From: CADCUY01 sp964242735
GTDB lineage: Bacteria; Actinomycetota; Actinomycetes; Actinomycetales; Quadrisphaeraceae
DNA length: 64,000 bases
NCBI GenBank assembly: GCA_964242735.1
Contig: CAXTAK010000009.1
Coordinates: 1-64,000 of the forward strand
Reading direction: 5' to 3'
Part shown: positions 7,767 through 16,332 of the stretch, piece by piece
Position numbering within the stretch: position 1 is the stretch's first letter
How the letters are laid out: each line of letters begins with the position of its first letter
Made by a program: the position numbers and the translations under genes
The notes under the pieces: generated by a model
Databases searched by the model: none
What the model saw: only the letters and a program-made list of their open reading frames with translations
Told to the model about the DNA's origin: nothing

Positions 7767-8618
7767 GTGGGCACTCTGTCAGTCGGTGTGTACGGGATTC
7801 CGCTGAGCGGTCTTCCAGGGGCTCGCCACCTGATGCGCGCCATTCACGAAGAATGCCCGATCATCACGGTGCACCGCCGCCGCGGGGCGTGCGCGCTGGC
7901 CGCGGACTCCCTCGACGGGGACCGCGCCGCGTACCGCCTGCCCTCCGCCGAGCTCGACGTCGCGCTGGACCGCGTCGCGGGCACGGTGACCCTCACCGGT
8001 CCCGGCGAGCACCCCGACGCGGCCGTGGTGCACCCCTTCCTCGCGCTCGCCAGCGCGATCATCGCCCGGTGGTCCGGGCGCGACGCCTTCCACGCCGGGG
8101 TCTTCGTCGACCAGGGCGGCGCGTGGGTCGTCCTCGGCGCCCGGGAGGCGGGGAAGTCCTCGCTGGTGGCCCAGCTGTACCGCATGGGGGTGGCGGTGCT
8201 CAGCGACGACGTCGCGGTGCTCGCCGACGGGCACGTGCTCGCCGGACCCGCCTCGATCGACCTGCGGCGGTCGGCGGCGGAGCACCTGGGCATCGGTGAG
8301 GCGATGGGCGTGGTCGGCGGTCGTGACCGGTGGCGGGTCGCCCTGCCCGGAGACGAGGTGTCAGCGCCGCTGCGCGGCTTCGTCCTGCCCCGGTGGGGGC
8401 CGGTCCCGCAGGTGCTGTCGGTGCCCGTGGCCGCGCGCCTGCCGCTGCTGGGCGCGAGCGTGGCCGTGCGGCGGCCTCCCACCGACCCGCGCCGCTTCTT
8501 CGACTACGCCGCGCTGCCCTTCCTGGAGCTGCGCCGCCCGCGGCACTGGTCGCTCGCCGAGGACGCCGCGCGCCTGCTGCTGGCCGCGACCAGCGCCGCG
8601 GCGCCCCAGGCGGCGTGA
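7767..8618 (+). CDS. HPr-kinase-like protein (probable RiPP kinase)
   Basis: 283-residue protein related to the HPr kinase/phosphorylase fold. The P-loop is GAREAGKSSLV near residue 125, preceded by HAGVFVDQGGAWVVLG, and a downstream LSDDVAVL resembles the acidic HprK motif. No phosphotransferase system genes are nearby, so a role on HPr is unlikely. Homologues in lasso-peptide clusters such as paeninodin phosphorylate the C-terminal Ser of the precursor, and the precursor next door ends in Ser. A longer in-frame start at 7677 is rejected because it precedes the -10 box and overlaps the precursor's start and ribosome-binding site; GTG at 7788 is an alternative. Confidence 0.78.
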   Translation: MGTLSVGVYGIPLSGLPGARHLMRAIHEECPIITVHRRRGACALAADSLDGDRAAYRLPSAELDVALDRVAGTVTLTGPGEHPDAAVVHPFLALASAIIARWSGRDAFHAGVFVDQGGAWVVLGAREAGKSSLVAQLYRMGVAVLSDDVAVLADGHVLAGPASIDLRRSAAEHLGIGEAMGVVGGRDRWRVALPGDEVSAPLRGFVLPRWGPVPQVLSVPVAARLPLLGASVAVRRPPTDPRRFFDYAALPFLELRRPRHWSLAEDAARLLLAATSAAAPQAA

Positions 8619-8633
8619 GCACCGGGACGGGCA

Positions 8634-9836
8634 TCAGGGGGTGCGTGCGGTGGTGCGCGCCCACAGGTCCTGCAGCAGCGGGTAGGTGCGCGCGTCGGGG
8701 TCCTCCCGCGACCACTCACCCCGCAGCCCGTCGACGTCGACCAGTGCCGGGTCGACCCCCGCGCCGTCCCAGGAGCGGGCGAACGCCTGCGACGCCGGCC
8801 CCCACAGGGCCCCGTTGAACGTCGCCTTGCCCACGCGCGTGATGGTCGCCCGGGGCAGCAGGTCACCGAAGAGCTCACCCGTCGCCCGGGTGCGGCTGAC
8901 CGGTCCCGCCCCCCCGCGGTCGGTGGCCAGGGCGTCGATGAAGCGCGCGTCGGCGAAGGGGTGCACCACGGCCGCGTCGCGCCCGCCGGCGAGCAGCTGC
9001 AGGCTCGCGGTGACGACGGAGAGGTAGCGAGAGCGCCACCACACCTCCCTCAGCGCCCTGTCGTGGCGCACCGGTTCCGCCGTCCGCAGGTCCTTCCAGG
9101 CCGCGCGCGTCCAGGCCGCGGCCGGCGGGGTCAGCCACGGGCTGGCCGGTGCCCGGTCGGGTCGGGCCCGCACCACGGCGCGGCGCACCGGCGCCGGCGA
9201 GAGGGCGGCCGCGAGCACGGGCACGTCGCGCAGCCGCGGGCGCCGGCGCCGGGTCAGCACCCACGCGGCCCTGTCCCACTCCCACCCCGGTGACATGACC
9301 TCGTCGCCCCCGAAACCGGTCACCAGGGTGCCCCCGCGCGCCCGCTCGGCGATCAGCGCGTGGAAGTGGGTGTTCGCCGGCCACAGCACCCCGTGCCGGC
9401 GAGCCTGCACGGCCGCGACGTCGCCGACCAGGTCCAGCTCGTGCCGCACGTCGATGCGCTCCCACGCCGCCACCCCCAGGGCAGCCACCACGCTGGCCTG
9501 CCATGCGTCCTCCTCGGCGGAGGGCACGAGGGCGAACCGCTGGCTCACCGCCACCGGCGGTCGGTGCCCCTCGCGCCGGGCCAGGTCGGCGGCGACGGCG
9601 AGCACCGCCGAGGAGTCCCGGCCGCCGGAGAAGCTGACGACGCACGGCGGGCGCACCAGGGCGCGGCGCACCGCGTCCTCGAAGGCGGCGCGGGCGCCCT
9701 GCCCGGCGGCGAGCCCCGCGACCAGGGCGGGCCGGTCCACGCCCAGCGCGGAGCCGGCGGCGACCTCCTGCGGGCTCAGCTGCCAGGCGCCGCGCCCGGT
9801 GGCGTCTGCGTCGTGAGGGGCGCCGGCGCCGGTCAC
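8634..9836 (-). CDS. Asparagine-synthetase-like RiPP cyclase (lasso C-type)
   Basis: 400-residue protein with the ATP-pyrophosphatase domain of asparagine synthetases: the PP-loop SFSGGRDSSAVLAVA near residue 70 and the GFGGDEV motif. In lasso biosynthesis this enzyme adenylates the ring Asp/Glu side chain and forms the isopeptide bond. Unlike McjC or AsnB it has no N-terminal glutaminase-type domain: upstream sequence belongs to the methyltransferase, whose stop overlaps this GTG start by 4 bp (GTGA). Such short forms are consistent with a dedicated cyclase that needs no ammonia. It is the last gene of a tightly overlapping three-gene operon. Confidence 0.82.
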   Translation of the reverse strand: MTGAGAPHDADATGRGAWQLSPQEVAAGSALGVDRPALVAGLAAGQGARAAFEDAVRRALVRPPCVVSFSGGRDSSAVLAVAADLARREGHRPPVAVSQRFALVPSAEEDAWQASVVAALGVAAWERIDVRHELDLVGDVAAVQARRHGVLWPANTHFHALIAERARGGTLVTGFGGDEVMSPGWEWDRAAWVLTRRRRPRLRDVPVLAAALSPAPVRRAVVRARPDRAPASPWLTPPAAAWTRAAWKDLRTAEPVRHDRALREVWWRSRYLSVVTASLQLLAGGRDAAVVHPFADARFIDALATDRGGAGPVSRTRATGELFGDLLPRATITRVGKATFNGALWGPASQAFARSWDGAGVDPALVDVDGLRGEWSREDPDARTYPLLQDLWARTTARTP

Positions 9837-10651
9837 GGGTGCGCCAGCCCGCCGTCGTCGCTGTCGTCGTCGTGCCGCCCGACGGCCCACCCGTACTCCC
9901 CGGAGCCGGCGTCCACCAGCGACAGGCCCGCGGCAGCCAGCTCCTCGACCACCTGCCGGCGGGTGAAGAAGTGCGCGAAGTTGGGCACCAGCGCGTCGCC
10001 CAGCACGGGCGGGGCGGCCCGCCGCAGGCGGCGCAGGGGCGCCGCGACGGCGCGGGCGGTGAGGAACTGCAGGGTGGAGGCCGGCAGCTCGAAGTACGAG
10101 AGCACCACCGGGCCGGCGTGCCCTGTCGCGGCGCACGCGGCGGCGAGCAGCGCGACCCGCTCGCGGCGCGTGGGCACGAGCATGTACGAGCCCCAGCCCA
10201 GGAGCACCGCGTCGAAGCGCTCCTCACCGCCCGGCCAGCCGCGCCGCCCGCACACCCGCACCTGGGCGCCCCGGCCGTCGGCGTCGAGCAGGTCCTGCGC
10301 GACGGCGGCCAGCACCGGGTTCGGTTCGTACCCGGTGGCGCGGTGACCCCGGTCCAGCAGCGCGAGCACCTCCCGGCCACCACCCGCGCCGGTGACCACC
10401 ACCGAGCACCCCGGGGGCAGGTGCAGCTCGACGACGCGGCTCTCCCACGCGAAGAGCCCGCGCCGGTTGTGCGCCTCGTCGACGTAGGTGCCGACCCCGT
10501 CGTAGTACGCCGCGTCGAGCACCCCGAGCCGCTCGTCGTCCAGCAGGCCCAGCCCCACGCCGTCCACCACGCCCCGCTGCACCGCCACGAGCCGCTCGCT
10601 GGTGCGCTCGACCGCGGTGTAGGCCCGCAGCCACGCCGGGGGGCGGCTCAC
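9833..10651 (-). CDS. SAM-dependent methyltransferase-like protein
   Basis: 272-residue class I methyltransferase fold. Motif I reads VVVTGAGGGREVLALLDRG and is followed by the acidic residue of TGYEPNP, expected to bind the SAM ribose. The N-terminal region includes YYDGVGTYVDEAHNRRGLFAWE. The substrate is unknown. It overlaps the upstream nucleotidyltransferase and the downstream cyclase by 4 bp each, so the three are translationally coupled, which suggests that it modifies the RiPP or an intermediate. Confidence 0.72.
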   Translation of the reverse strand: MSRPPAWLRAYTAVERTSERLVAVQRGVVDGVGLGLLDDERLGVLDAAYYDGVGTYVDEAHNRRGLFAWESRVVELHLPPGCSVVVTGAGGGREVLALLDRGHRATGYEPNPVLAAVAQDLLDADGRGAQVRVCGRRGWPGGEERFDAVLLGWGSYMLVPTRRERVALLAAACAATGHAGPVVLSYFELPASTLQFLTARAVAAPLRRLRRAAPPVLGDALVPNFAHFFTRRQVVEELAAAGLSLVDAGSGEYGWAVGRHDDDSDDGGLAHP

Positions 10652-11796
10652 TGCTGCGCGGCGACGGTGCGCAGGTACGCGCCGAGGTCCTCGCGGGTGC
10701 CGGCGGGGTGCAGCGCGGAGCCGAGGTCGTCCGGTCGCTGCACGAAGCCGCCTCGCCGCCGGGAGCCGAGCGCGTGGGAGGCCTTGGTGCGCAGCAGGGC
10801 GTGAGGGGTGTCGTGGTCGACCGCGCCCACCGCGACCTCCCTGGCCCAGTACGGGTCACCGGGCCCCAGCGGGTCCGACGCCCGCGACGCGAGCGCCTCC
10901 GCGAGCGCCCAGCCCCGACCGACCAGGGCGCGCAGGACGTCGGGCGGCACCGCCAGGCCCAGGTGGCGCTGGCACCGCGCGAGCACCAGGCCCACGGGCA
11001 CCGCCACCCGCCACGCCTGCGCGACGGCGACCACGGCGGGCCAGGTCAGGCCGGGGCCCCGGGCGGTCAGGGTGACGTCGAGCAGCCACCCCCACCGGTG
11101 CGCCCCGGAGGCGCAGGCGTGCAGGCACAGGTGCGCCAGGGCCTCCGCGGGGGTCAGCACCGGCACCGCCGACCCGAGCAGCTCGGTGCGCCGGGCGCGG
11201 CGCAGCAGCGGCGCGGTGGGCACCGCCAGGCGTGCTCGGCGGTGGGCTCTGCTGACCAGGGACCAGTGCAGGTCCACCACCGTGCCCTGGGGGGCGCGCA
11301 CCGTCACCTCACCGGGCACCACCGACCGCATCAGCGCCCAGTTGCGGTCCACCAGCCCTCCGCCGGCGTTCCCCAGGGCAGCCAGCGCCGCCTCGAAGGC
11401 GTCGGGGGGCACGAGCAGGTCGAGGTCGCCGTAGGCGCGCTGCTCACCGGTGCGTGCGTAGGCGGCGGCCAGCACCGGGCCCTTCACGCAGGCCCAGGCG
11501 ATGCCGGCGCCCTCCAGGGCCCGCGCGCACGAGGCCAGGTCGGCCGACGTCGCCAGCTGCTTGGCGGCGGCGTGGCGGGCACGGGCACCGGCCTGCACCG
11601 CGAGGTCCTCGGGCAGACCGGGGACGCGGTCGGCGCGGCGGGCCAGCAGCGTCCACCCGCGGTGGTGGGTCAGGCGCCCGGCGAGGGCCCGGGTCGAGGC
11701 ACCGCGCCAGGTCGGCGGTGTGGCCTCGGCGCCGGCCGCCGAGGCGAACAGCCAGTGCAGCAGCGCGGCCTCGGGGGAGGTCTCATGCGCGGCCAC
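10648..11796 (-). CDS. Nucleotidyltransferase family protein (NTP_transf_5-like)
   Basis: 382-residue protein with the polymerase-beta-like motif RAYGDLDLLVP (GDxDxLV) near residue 125, preceded by the family segment WACVKGPVLAAAYARTGEQ, and a helical C-terminal half. This family recurs in lasso-type clusters beside HPr-kinase-like proteins; its biochemical role there is not settled. First gene of the nucleotidyltransferase-methyltransferase-cyclase operon. The GTG start at 11796 is chosen because a TACCGT box ends 7 nt before it. An upstream ATG at 11892 is in frame but has no ribosome-binding site. Confidence 0.75.
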   Translation of the reverse strand: MAAHETSPEAALLHWLFASAAGAEATPPTWRGASTRALAGRLTHHRGWTLLARRADRVPGLPEDLAVQAGARARHAAAKQLATSADLASCARALEGAGIAWACVKGPVLAAAYARTGEQRAYGDLDLLVPPDAFEAALAALGNAGGGLVDRNWALMRSVVPGEVTVRAPQGTVVDLHWSLVSRAHRRARLAVPTAPLLRRARRTELLGSAVPVLTPAEALAHLCLHACASGAHRWGWLLDVTLTARGPGLTWPAVVAVAQAWRVAVPVGLVLARCQRHLGLAVPPDVLRALVGRGWALAEALASRASDPLGPGDPYWAREVAVGAVDHDTPHALLRTKASHALGSRRRGGFVQRPDDLGSALHPAGTREDLGAYLRTVAAQQ

Positions 11797-12029
11797 CCCA
11801 CCCACGGTAGCGGTGCGTGACGGCACAAGGCGGACAGTAAGGAGACCGTGGTCGACGGTCGCCCGAGGCTCGACGCGAGCCCACTCGATCATGGTGCAGG
11901 AGGTCGTGCCCGTGCGGATGATGCGGGACGGTGTCACGGAGTGACCTCCTGGCTGCCCGCGGTGGCGGGGTCGCGTCACGGGAGGGGTGGTCAGCCGGGC
12001 TGGCCCGGTTCTCGGCACTGGGACGCTCT

Positions 12030-12480
12030 CCGCCGCGACGTCGGCCGCGACGCCCTCCACCGGGCCGGCACCACCCCCGACCGGGTCCACCTCGACAAGG
12101 GGTCCGGGGGCCACCACCGACCGGCCCGGGCTGCGCGCCGTCTTGGAGTGCGCCCGCGACGGGGACGTGATCGTGGTGCACACCCCGGACCGGCCCGAGC
12201 GCACCGTGCGCGACCCCCTGGACCTGATCCACGACCTCGCCGAGCGCGGGGTCGGGGTGCGCCACCTCGCCGACCCCACCACGGTCGACTCCTCCGACCC
12301 CGGTGACCCGATGACCCAGCTCGCCGTGGTGCTCCTGGCGCTGTTCGCGCAGATGGAACGGACCTGCACCGTGGAGCGGGCCGCCCACGCCCGCGCGGTG
12401 GCCCCCGCGAAGGGCCGGCGCACCGGGCGGCCCTCCGCGGTCGACCCCGACGAGCTCGCGGCCAAGACCGGGATCACCCG
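12030..12480 (+). pseudogene. Serine recombinase (resolvase) fragment, frameshifted
   Basis: One frame carries RDALHRAGTTPDRVHLDKG, resembling the resolvase segment before the conserved DKG. The continuing match (RPGLRAVLECARDGDVIVVH, a DLIHDLAERGVGVRHL helix and LFAQMERTCTVERAAHARA) is in a different frame, entered near 12115. The catalytic Ser region and the C-terminal DNA-binding domain are missing. Clearly inactive. Confidence 0.65.
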
Positions 12481-12677
12481 CACCACCCCCTCCCATCCCG
12501 ACCCGCCGGACCGGTCACCGAAGCACCGGTCACCGGCAACAGCACCCGTGAGCTCGGTGCCGGCCGCGAGCACGGACCACCAGGGCGCCGCGGACCGGGC
12601 CGAGCACGAGGTGGTCAGTGTCGCGCGTCATGATCCTCGGCGGGGGTCGTCGCCCGGCCCGGTGACCAGCAAGGAGC

Positions 12678-12983
12678 ATGATCACCACGGGTCGTCCACC
12701 GGTGCTGCCGACGGCTGAGGAGCAGCGGTCCATCCTCTCGGTCCTCGTCGGGGAGGTGACCGTCGCTGCGGTCGCGCGGTGGGGATGGCTCTTCGGGCAG
12801 GCGGCGGGCACGGGGCAGCGGCAGTTCCTCGAGGCCGGGACCGCGGGCGGGTCTGAGCCGTCGACGCGCGGGGCCCAGCTGCAGGGCGAGGTGACGGACC
12901 TGACCAGCGCGCTGGGTGGGGCCGCGGTGGGTCTGCGGGTGGGGGCACCCCCCGCGTCGCGGGGGGTGCCCCCAGTCCGCTGA
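12678..12983 (+). pseudogene. IS transposase N-terminal fragment
   Basis: The 101-residue frame contains LPTAEEQRSILSVLVGEVTV followed by a degraded helix-turn-helix and QRQFLEAG, the pattern of the OrfA-like N-terminal region of insertion-sequence transposases. The recognition helix looks scrambled and the frame ends in a perfect palindrome with no catalytic domain downstream. It is treated as a remnant. Confidence 0.5.
12941..12973. repeat. Perfect 16-bp-arm palindrome
   Basis: The arm at 12941-12956 is the exact reverse complement of 12958-12973, with one base between. It could act as a terminator-like hairpin or be an end of a lost insertion sequence. Confidence 0.7.
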
Positions 12984-13097
12984 GGGCCGGCTGGGCGCTT
13001 GGAGGACCCCGGGGTGATCCGCACCCGGGCTGCCCCTGTCGACCACGAGGTTCTGCGCCGTGATCGACGTGCCCGAGCGGACCTGGCGCCGCTGCAG

Positions 13098-13128
<31 letters not shown>

Positions 13129-13337
13129 GGGCCGTGGCCGGCGCCGGTGGGCGGGGCCGGTGGGCGGGGCCGGTGGCCCGGGTCGTCGAGCCCGCCGTCG
13201 TGACCGGACGAACCGCAGTCGGTCGCTGATCTTCGGCGCCTGTGGGTCGGACCGCTCCTTGGTGGTGGCGAGGGCCCGGTCCTCGGTTCGCTCTCGGAGT
13301 CGGGGTGGGAGTGCGGCATGAGCAGGGGGTGGACGCC

Positions 13338-13387
13338 TTGACACGGCGCTCAGCGGCGTCCACCATCAGTGAATCTGCTGCATGGTG
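13338..13387 (+). promoter_or_regulatory. Promoter/operator A of the catabolic regulon
   Basis: TTGACA (13338-13343), a 17-nt spacer and CACCAT (13361-13366) as an atypical -10, overlapping CATCAGTGAA. CACCAT pairs with ATGGTG at 13382-13387 as an inverted repeat. The same layout precedes three other transcription regions of the island. Confidence 0.6.
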
Positions 13388-13498
13388 GTGAATCGCTGTC
13401 GGCGAGGACCACCTCCGTGCCACGACCACGACCGGATGGCTTGGAGGCCCCGTGAGAGTCGCTCTCGAGGACCCCCCGGTGCCGGGGCGACGCGTGTG

Positions 13499-14314
13499 GT
13501 GACCACGGACGGGACCAACACCCTGCAGGACGCCCTGGAGGAGTGGGTCCACGACGGCGACACCGTCGCCCTCGAGGGCTTCACCCACCTCATCCCCGTG
13601 GCCGCGGGCCATGAGCTCATCCGCCAGGGTCGCCGCGACCTGACCCTGGTCCGGATGACCCCCGACATCGTCTACGACCAGCTCATCGGTGCAGGAGCGG
13701 CTCGCAAGCTGATCTTCAGCTGGGGCGGCAACCCGGGGGTGGGCTCCCTGCACCGCTTCCGCGACGCCGTGGAGCACCACTGGCCCGTGCCGCTGGAGAT
13801 CGAGGAGCACTCGCACGCCGGCATGGCCAACCGCTACGTCGCCGGGGCGTCGGGACTGCCCTTCGCCGTGCTGCGCGGCTACAGCGGCACCGACCTGGTC
13901 GAGGTCACGCCCACCATCGCGCCGATCACCTGCCCCTTCACCGGGGAGGTGCTCACCGCCGTCCCCGCGCTGACCCCCGACGTCACCGTGATCCACGCCC
14001 AGCGGGCGGACCGTGAGGGCAATGTGCAGCTGTGGGGCGTGCTCGGCGTCCAGAAGGAGGCCGTGCTCGCCGCTCGGCGGGCGATCGTCACCGTGGAGGA
14101 GGTCGTCGACGTGCTCACCCCCGTGCCCGGGGCGGTCGTGCTACCGGCGTGGGTGCTCACCGCCATCGCTGTCGTGCCCGGCGGCGCTGCGCCGTCCTAC
14201 GCCGCCGGTTACAGCCAGCGCGACAACGCCGCCTACCAGGCGTGGGACGCCGTCAGCCGCAACCGTGACGACTTCACCGCGTGGCTCGCCGGCGTGCGAG
14301 GGGTGCGGGCGTGA
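13499..14314 (+). CDS. CoA-transferase subunit A (3-oxoadipate CoA-transferase-like)
   Basis: Alpha subunit of a class I CoA-transferase, 271 residues, close to GctA/IpdA-like proteins. Conserved blocks include GDTVALEGFTHLIPVAAGHE, KLIFSWGGNPGVGSLHRF and HAQRADREGNVQLWGVLG. It precedes subunit B and a thiolase, so the likely job is activation of 3-oxoadipate with succinyl-CoA. The start is uncertain: GTG at 13496 or 13499, or in-frame ATGs at 13382 and 13436. The leader contains GAGGACCCCCCGGTG, nearly the same as the ribosome-binding and start region of the dehydrogenase at 30918, but here that GTG is out of frame. Confidence 0.82.
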   Translation: MTTDGTNTLQDALEEWVHDGDTVALEGFTHLIPVAAGHELIRQGRRDLTLVRMTPDIVYDQLIGAGAARKLIFSWGGNPGVGSLHRFRDAVEHHWPVPLEIEEHSHAGMANRYVAGASGLPFAVLRGYSGTDLVEVTPTIAPITCPFTGEVLTAVPALTPDVTVIHAQRADREGNVQLWGVLGVQKEAVLAARRAIVTVEEVVDVLTPVPGAVVLPAWVLTAIAVVPGGAAPSYAAGYSQRDNAAYQAWDAVSRNRDDFTAWLAGVRGVRA

Positions 14315-15123
14315 CGACGACCGCTCCGCCACCGCCGTCGCTCCCGCCGGCCCCGCCCGGACCACCGGCCCCCGCCACGCTCGACGAGCTCATGACTGTC
14401 ACCGCTGCCCGGGCGCTGCGCCCTGGCACGAGCTGCTTCGTCGGCATCGGGCGACCCAGCACCGCGGCCAACCTCGCCCGGCGCACGCACGCGAAGGACC
14501 TGGTGCTCATCTACGAATCCGGGTGCCTCGGCTCGAAGCCCGACGTGCTGCCGCTGTCGATCGGGGACGGCGTGCTCGCCGAGACCGCCGACGCGGTGGT
14601 CTCCGTGCCGGAGGTCTTCAACTACTGGTTGCAGGCCGGACGAGTCACCACGGGCTTCCTCGGCGCCGCCCAGATCGACCGCTACGCCAACATCAACACC
14701 ACCGTCGTCGGCGGCACCTATGCCGACCCTCGGGTGCGGCTGCCCGGCGCCGGGGGTGCGCCGGAGATCGCCGCATCCTGCGGGGAGGTGGTGGTCGTGG
14801 TGCCGCAGAGCCCCCGCAGCTTCGTCGAGCGCGTCGACTTCGTCACCTCCTTCGGGCACGGCAGCGGCCCGGGCGACCGCGAGCGGCTGGGCCTGCGCGG
14901 GGCGGGGCCGGTGAGGGTGATCACCGACCTGGGGATCCTCGAGCCCGATCCGGTGACCCGCGAGCTCGTGCTCACCGGCATCCACCCCGGCGTCGAGCTG
15001 CCCCGGGTGTTCGCCGCCACGGGCTGGCCGCTGCGCGTCAGCGACCACCTCGTCGAGGTGGACCCGCCCACCGAGGAGGAGCTGCTCGTCCTGCGGGCGC
15101 TCGAAGCCACGCTGGCGCCATGA
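14311..15123 (+). CDS. CoA-transferase subunit B (3-oxoadipate CoA-transferase-like)
   Basis: Beta subunit, 270 residues. The catalytic Glu that forms the CoA thioester is in LVLIYESGCLG near residue 71. Other blocks are DRYANINTTVVGG and FVERVDFVTSFGHGSGPGDR. The N-terminus is Pro/Ala-rich. It overlaps subunit A by 4 bp (GTGA) and the thiolase by 4 bp (ATGA), so the three are translationally coupled. The function as a 3-oxoadipate enzyme is inferred from the thiolase and the hydroxyquinol genes in the island. Confidence 0.85.
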   Translation: MTTTAPPPPSLPPAPPGPPAPATLDELMTVTAARALRPGTSCFVGIGRPSTAANLARRTHAKDLVLIYESGCLGSKPDVLPLSIGDGVLAETADAVVSVPEVFNYWLQAGRVTTGFLGAAQIDRYANINTTVVGGTYADPRVRLPGAGGAPEIAASCGEVVVVVPQSPRSFVERVDFVTSFGHGSGPGDRERLGLRGAGPVRVITDLGILEPDPVTRELVLTGIHPGVELPRVFAATGWPLRVSDHLVEVDPPTEEELLVLRALEATLAP

Positions 15124-16310
15124 CCGGGGCTCAGGGGCACGCCTACGTCTACGACGCGCCGCGCACCGCCTTCGGCCGCTACGGCGGTGGCCTGGCCGCC
15201 GTCCGGCCCGACGACCTCGCCGCGCACGTGCTGCGTGCCCTGCTCGACCGCTCTCCGCACCTGGACCCCGCGCGCATCGACGACGTGGTCTTCGGCAACG
15301 CCAACGGGGCCGGGGAGGAGAACCGGGACGTCGCGCGCATGGCGGTGCTCCTCGCCGGGCTGCCGGTGACCGTGACCGGCACCACGGTGAACCGGCTCTG
15401 CGGCTCCAGCCTCGACGCCGCCATGATGGCCTCGCGCGCGGTCGAGGTCGGCGACGCCGACGTGGTGGTCGTCGGCGGCGTGGAGTCGATGACGCGGGCG
15501 CCGTGGGTGGTGCCGAAGCCGTCACGCGCCTTCTCGGTGGCCGACGCCGCGCTGGCCTCCACCACCCTCGGCTGGCGGCTGGTCAACCCGGCGATGCCGG
15601 CGGAGTGGACCGTCTCCCTCGGCGAGGCCAACGAGGCGCTCGCCGGGCGCCTCGGCATCTCGCGGGAGCGCCAGGACGCCTTCGCGGCCACCAGCCACCG
15701 ACGTGCCGACGAGGCGTGGAACGCCGGGTACTACGACGAGCTGGTCGTGCCCGTCCCCCTCAGCCCGTTGGTCCGCGACGAGAACATCCGCCCCGGCTCC
15801 ACCCCCGAAGGCCTCGCCGCGCTCGAGCCGGCGTTCCGGGCCGGCGGCACCATCACGGCCGGGAACGCCTCCCCGCTCTCGGACGGCGCGGCCGCGGTGC
15901 TCGTGGGCAGCGAAGGCGCTGCAGGGGTGCTGGGCCGCGAACCGCTGGCCCGCATCGCCGGGCGGGGCCTGCACGGCAACGATCCGCGCGACTTCGGACT
16001 CGCCCCCGTCGAGGCCGCCGCCAGGGCCCTGGCCCGGGCGGGCATCGGCTGGGACGACGTCGGTGCGGTCGAGCTCAACGAAGCGTTCGCGGTGCAGTCC
16101 CTGGCGTGCACGGACGCCTGGGGGATCGACCCGGAGGCCGTCAACGCCTGGGGCGGCGCGATCGCGCTCGGCCATCCCCTGGGCGCCTCGGGGGCCAGGG
16201 TGCTCGGCACCCTGGCCCACCGGATGAACCGTGACGGGCACCGGTGGGGCGTGGCGGCCCTGTGCATCGGGGTGGGGCAGGGCGTCGCGGTCGTCCTCGA
16301 GCGACCGTGA
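15120..16310 (+). CDS. pcaF: 3-oxoadipyl-CoA thiolase
   Basis: Thiolase of 396 residues, full family length. The nucleophilic Cys is in TVNRLCGSSLDA near residue 90, the conserved His in GGAIALGHPLGASGARVLGT and the C-terminal Cys in ALCIGVGQG. ELNEAFAVQSLAC matches the NEAFA block. Paired with the CoA-transferase it would cleave 3-oxoadipyl-CoA to succinyl-CoA and acetyl-CoA, the last step of hydroxyquinol and protocatechuate degradation. The sequence alone cannot exclude acetyl-CoA acetyltransferase activity. Confidence 0.88.
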   Translation: MTGAQGHAYVYDAPRTAFGRYGGGLAAVRPDDLAAHVLRALLDRSPHLDPARIDDVVFGNANGAGEENRDVARMAVLLAGLPVTVTGTTVNRLCGSSLDAAMMASRAVEVGDADVVVVGGVESMTRAPWVVPKPSRAFSVADAALASTTLGWRLVNPAMPAEWTVSLGEANEALAGRLGISRERQDAFAATSHRRADEAWNAGYYDELVVPVPLSPLVRDENIRPGSTPEGLAALEPAFRAGGTITAGNASPLSDGAAAVLVGSEGAAGVLGREPLARIAGRGLHGNDPRDFGLAPVEAAARALARAGIGWDDVGAVELNEAFAVQSLACTDAWGIDPEAVNAWGGAIALGHPLGASGARVLGTLAHRMNRDGHRWGVAALCIGVGQGVAVVLERP

Positions 16311-16332
16311 CGCCCCCGCCGGCGCCGACCAC

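Noticed and set aside
8634..9836. Primary asparagine synthetase (asnB)
   Set aside because: It lacks the glutaminase domain and lies in a RiPP-type operon with methyltransferase and nucleotidyltransferase genes.
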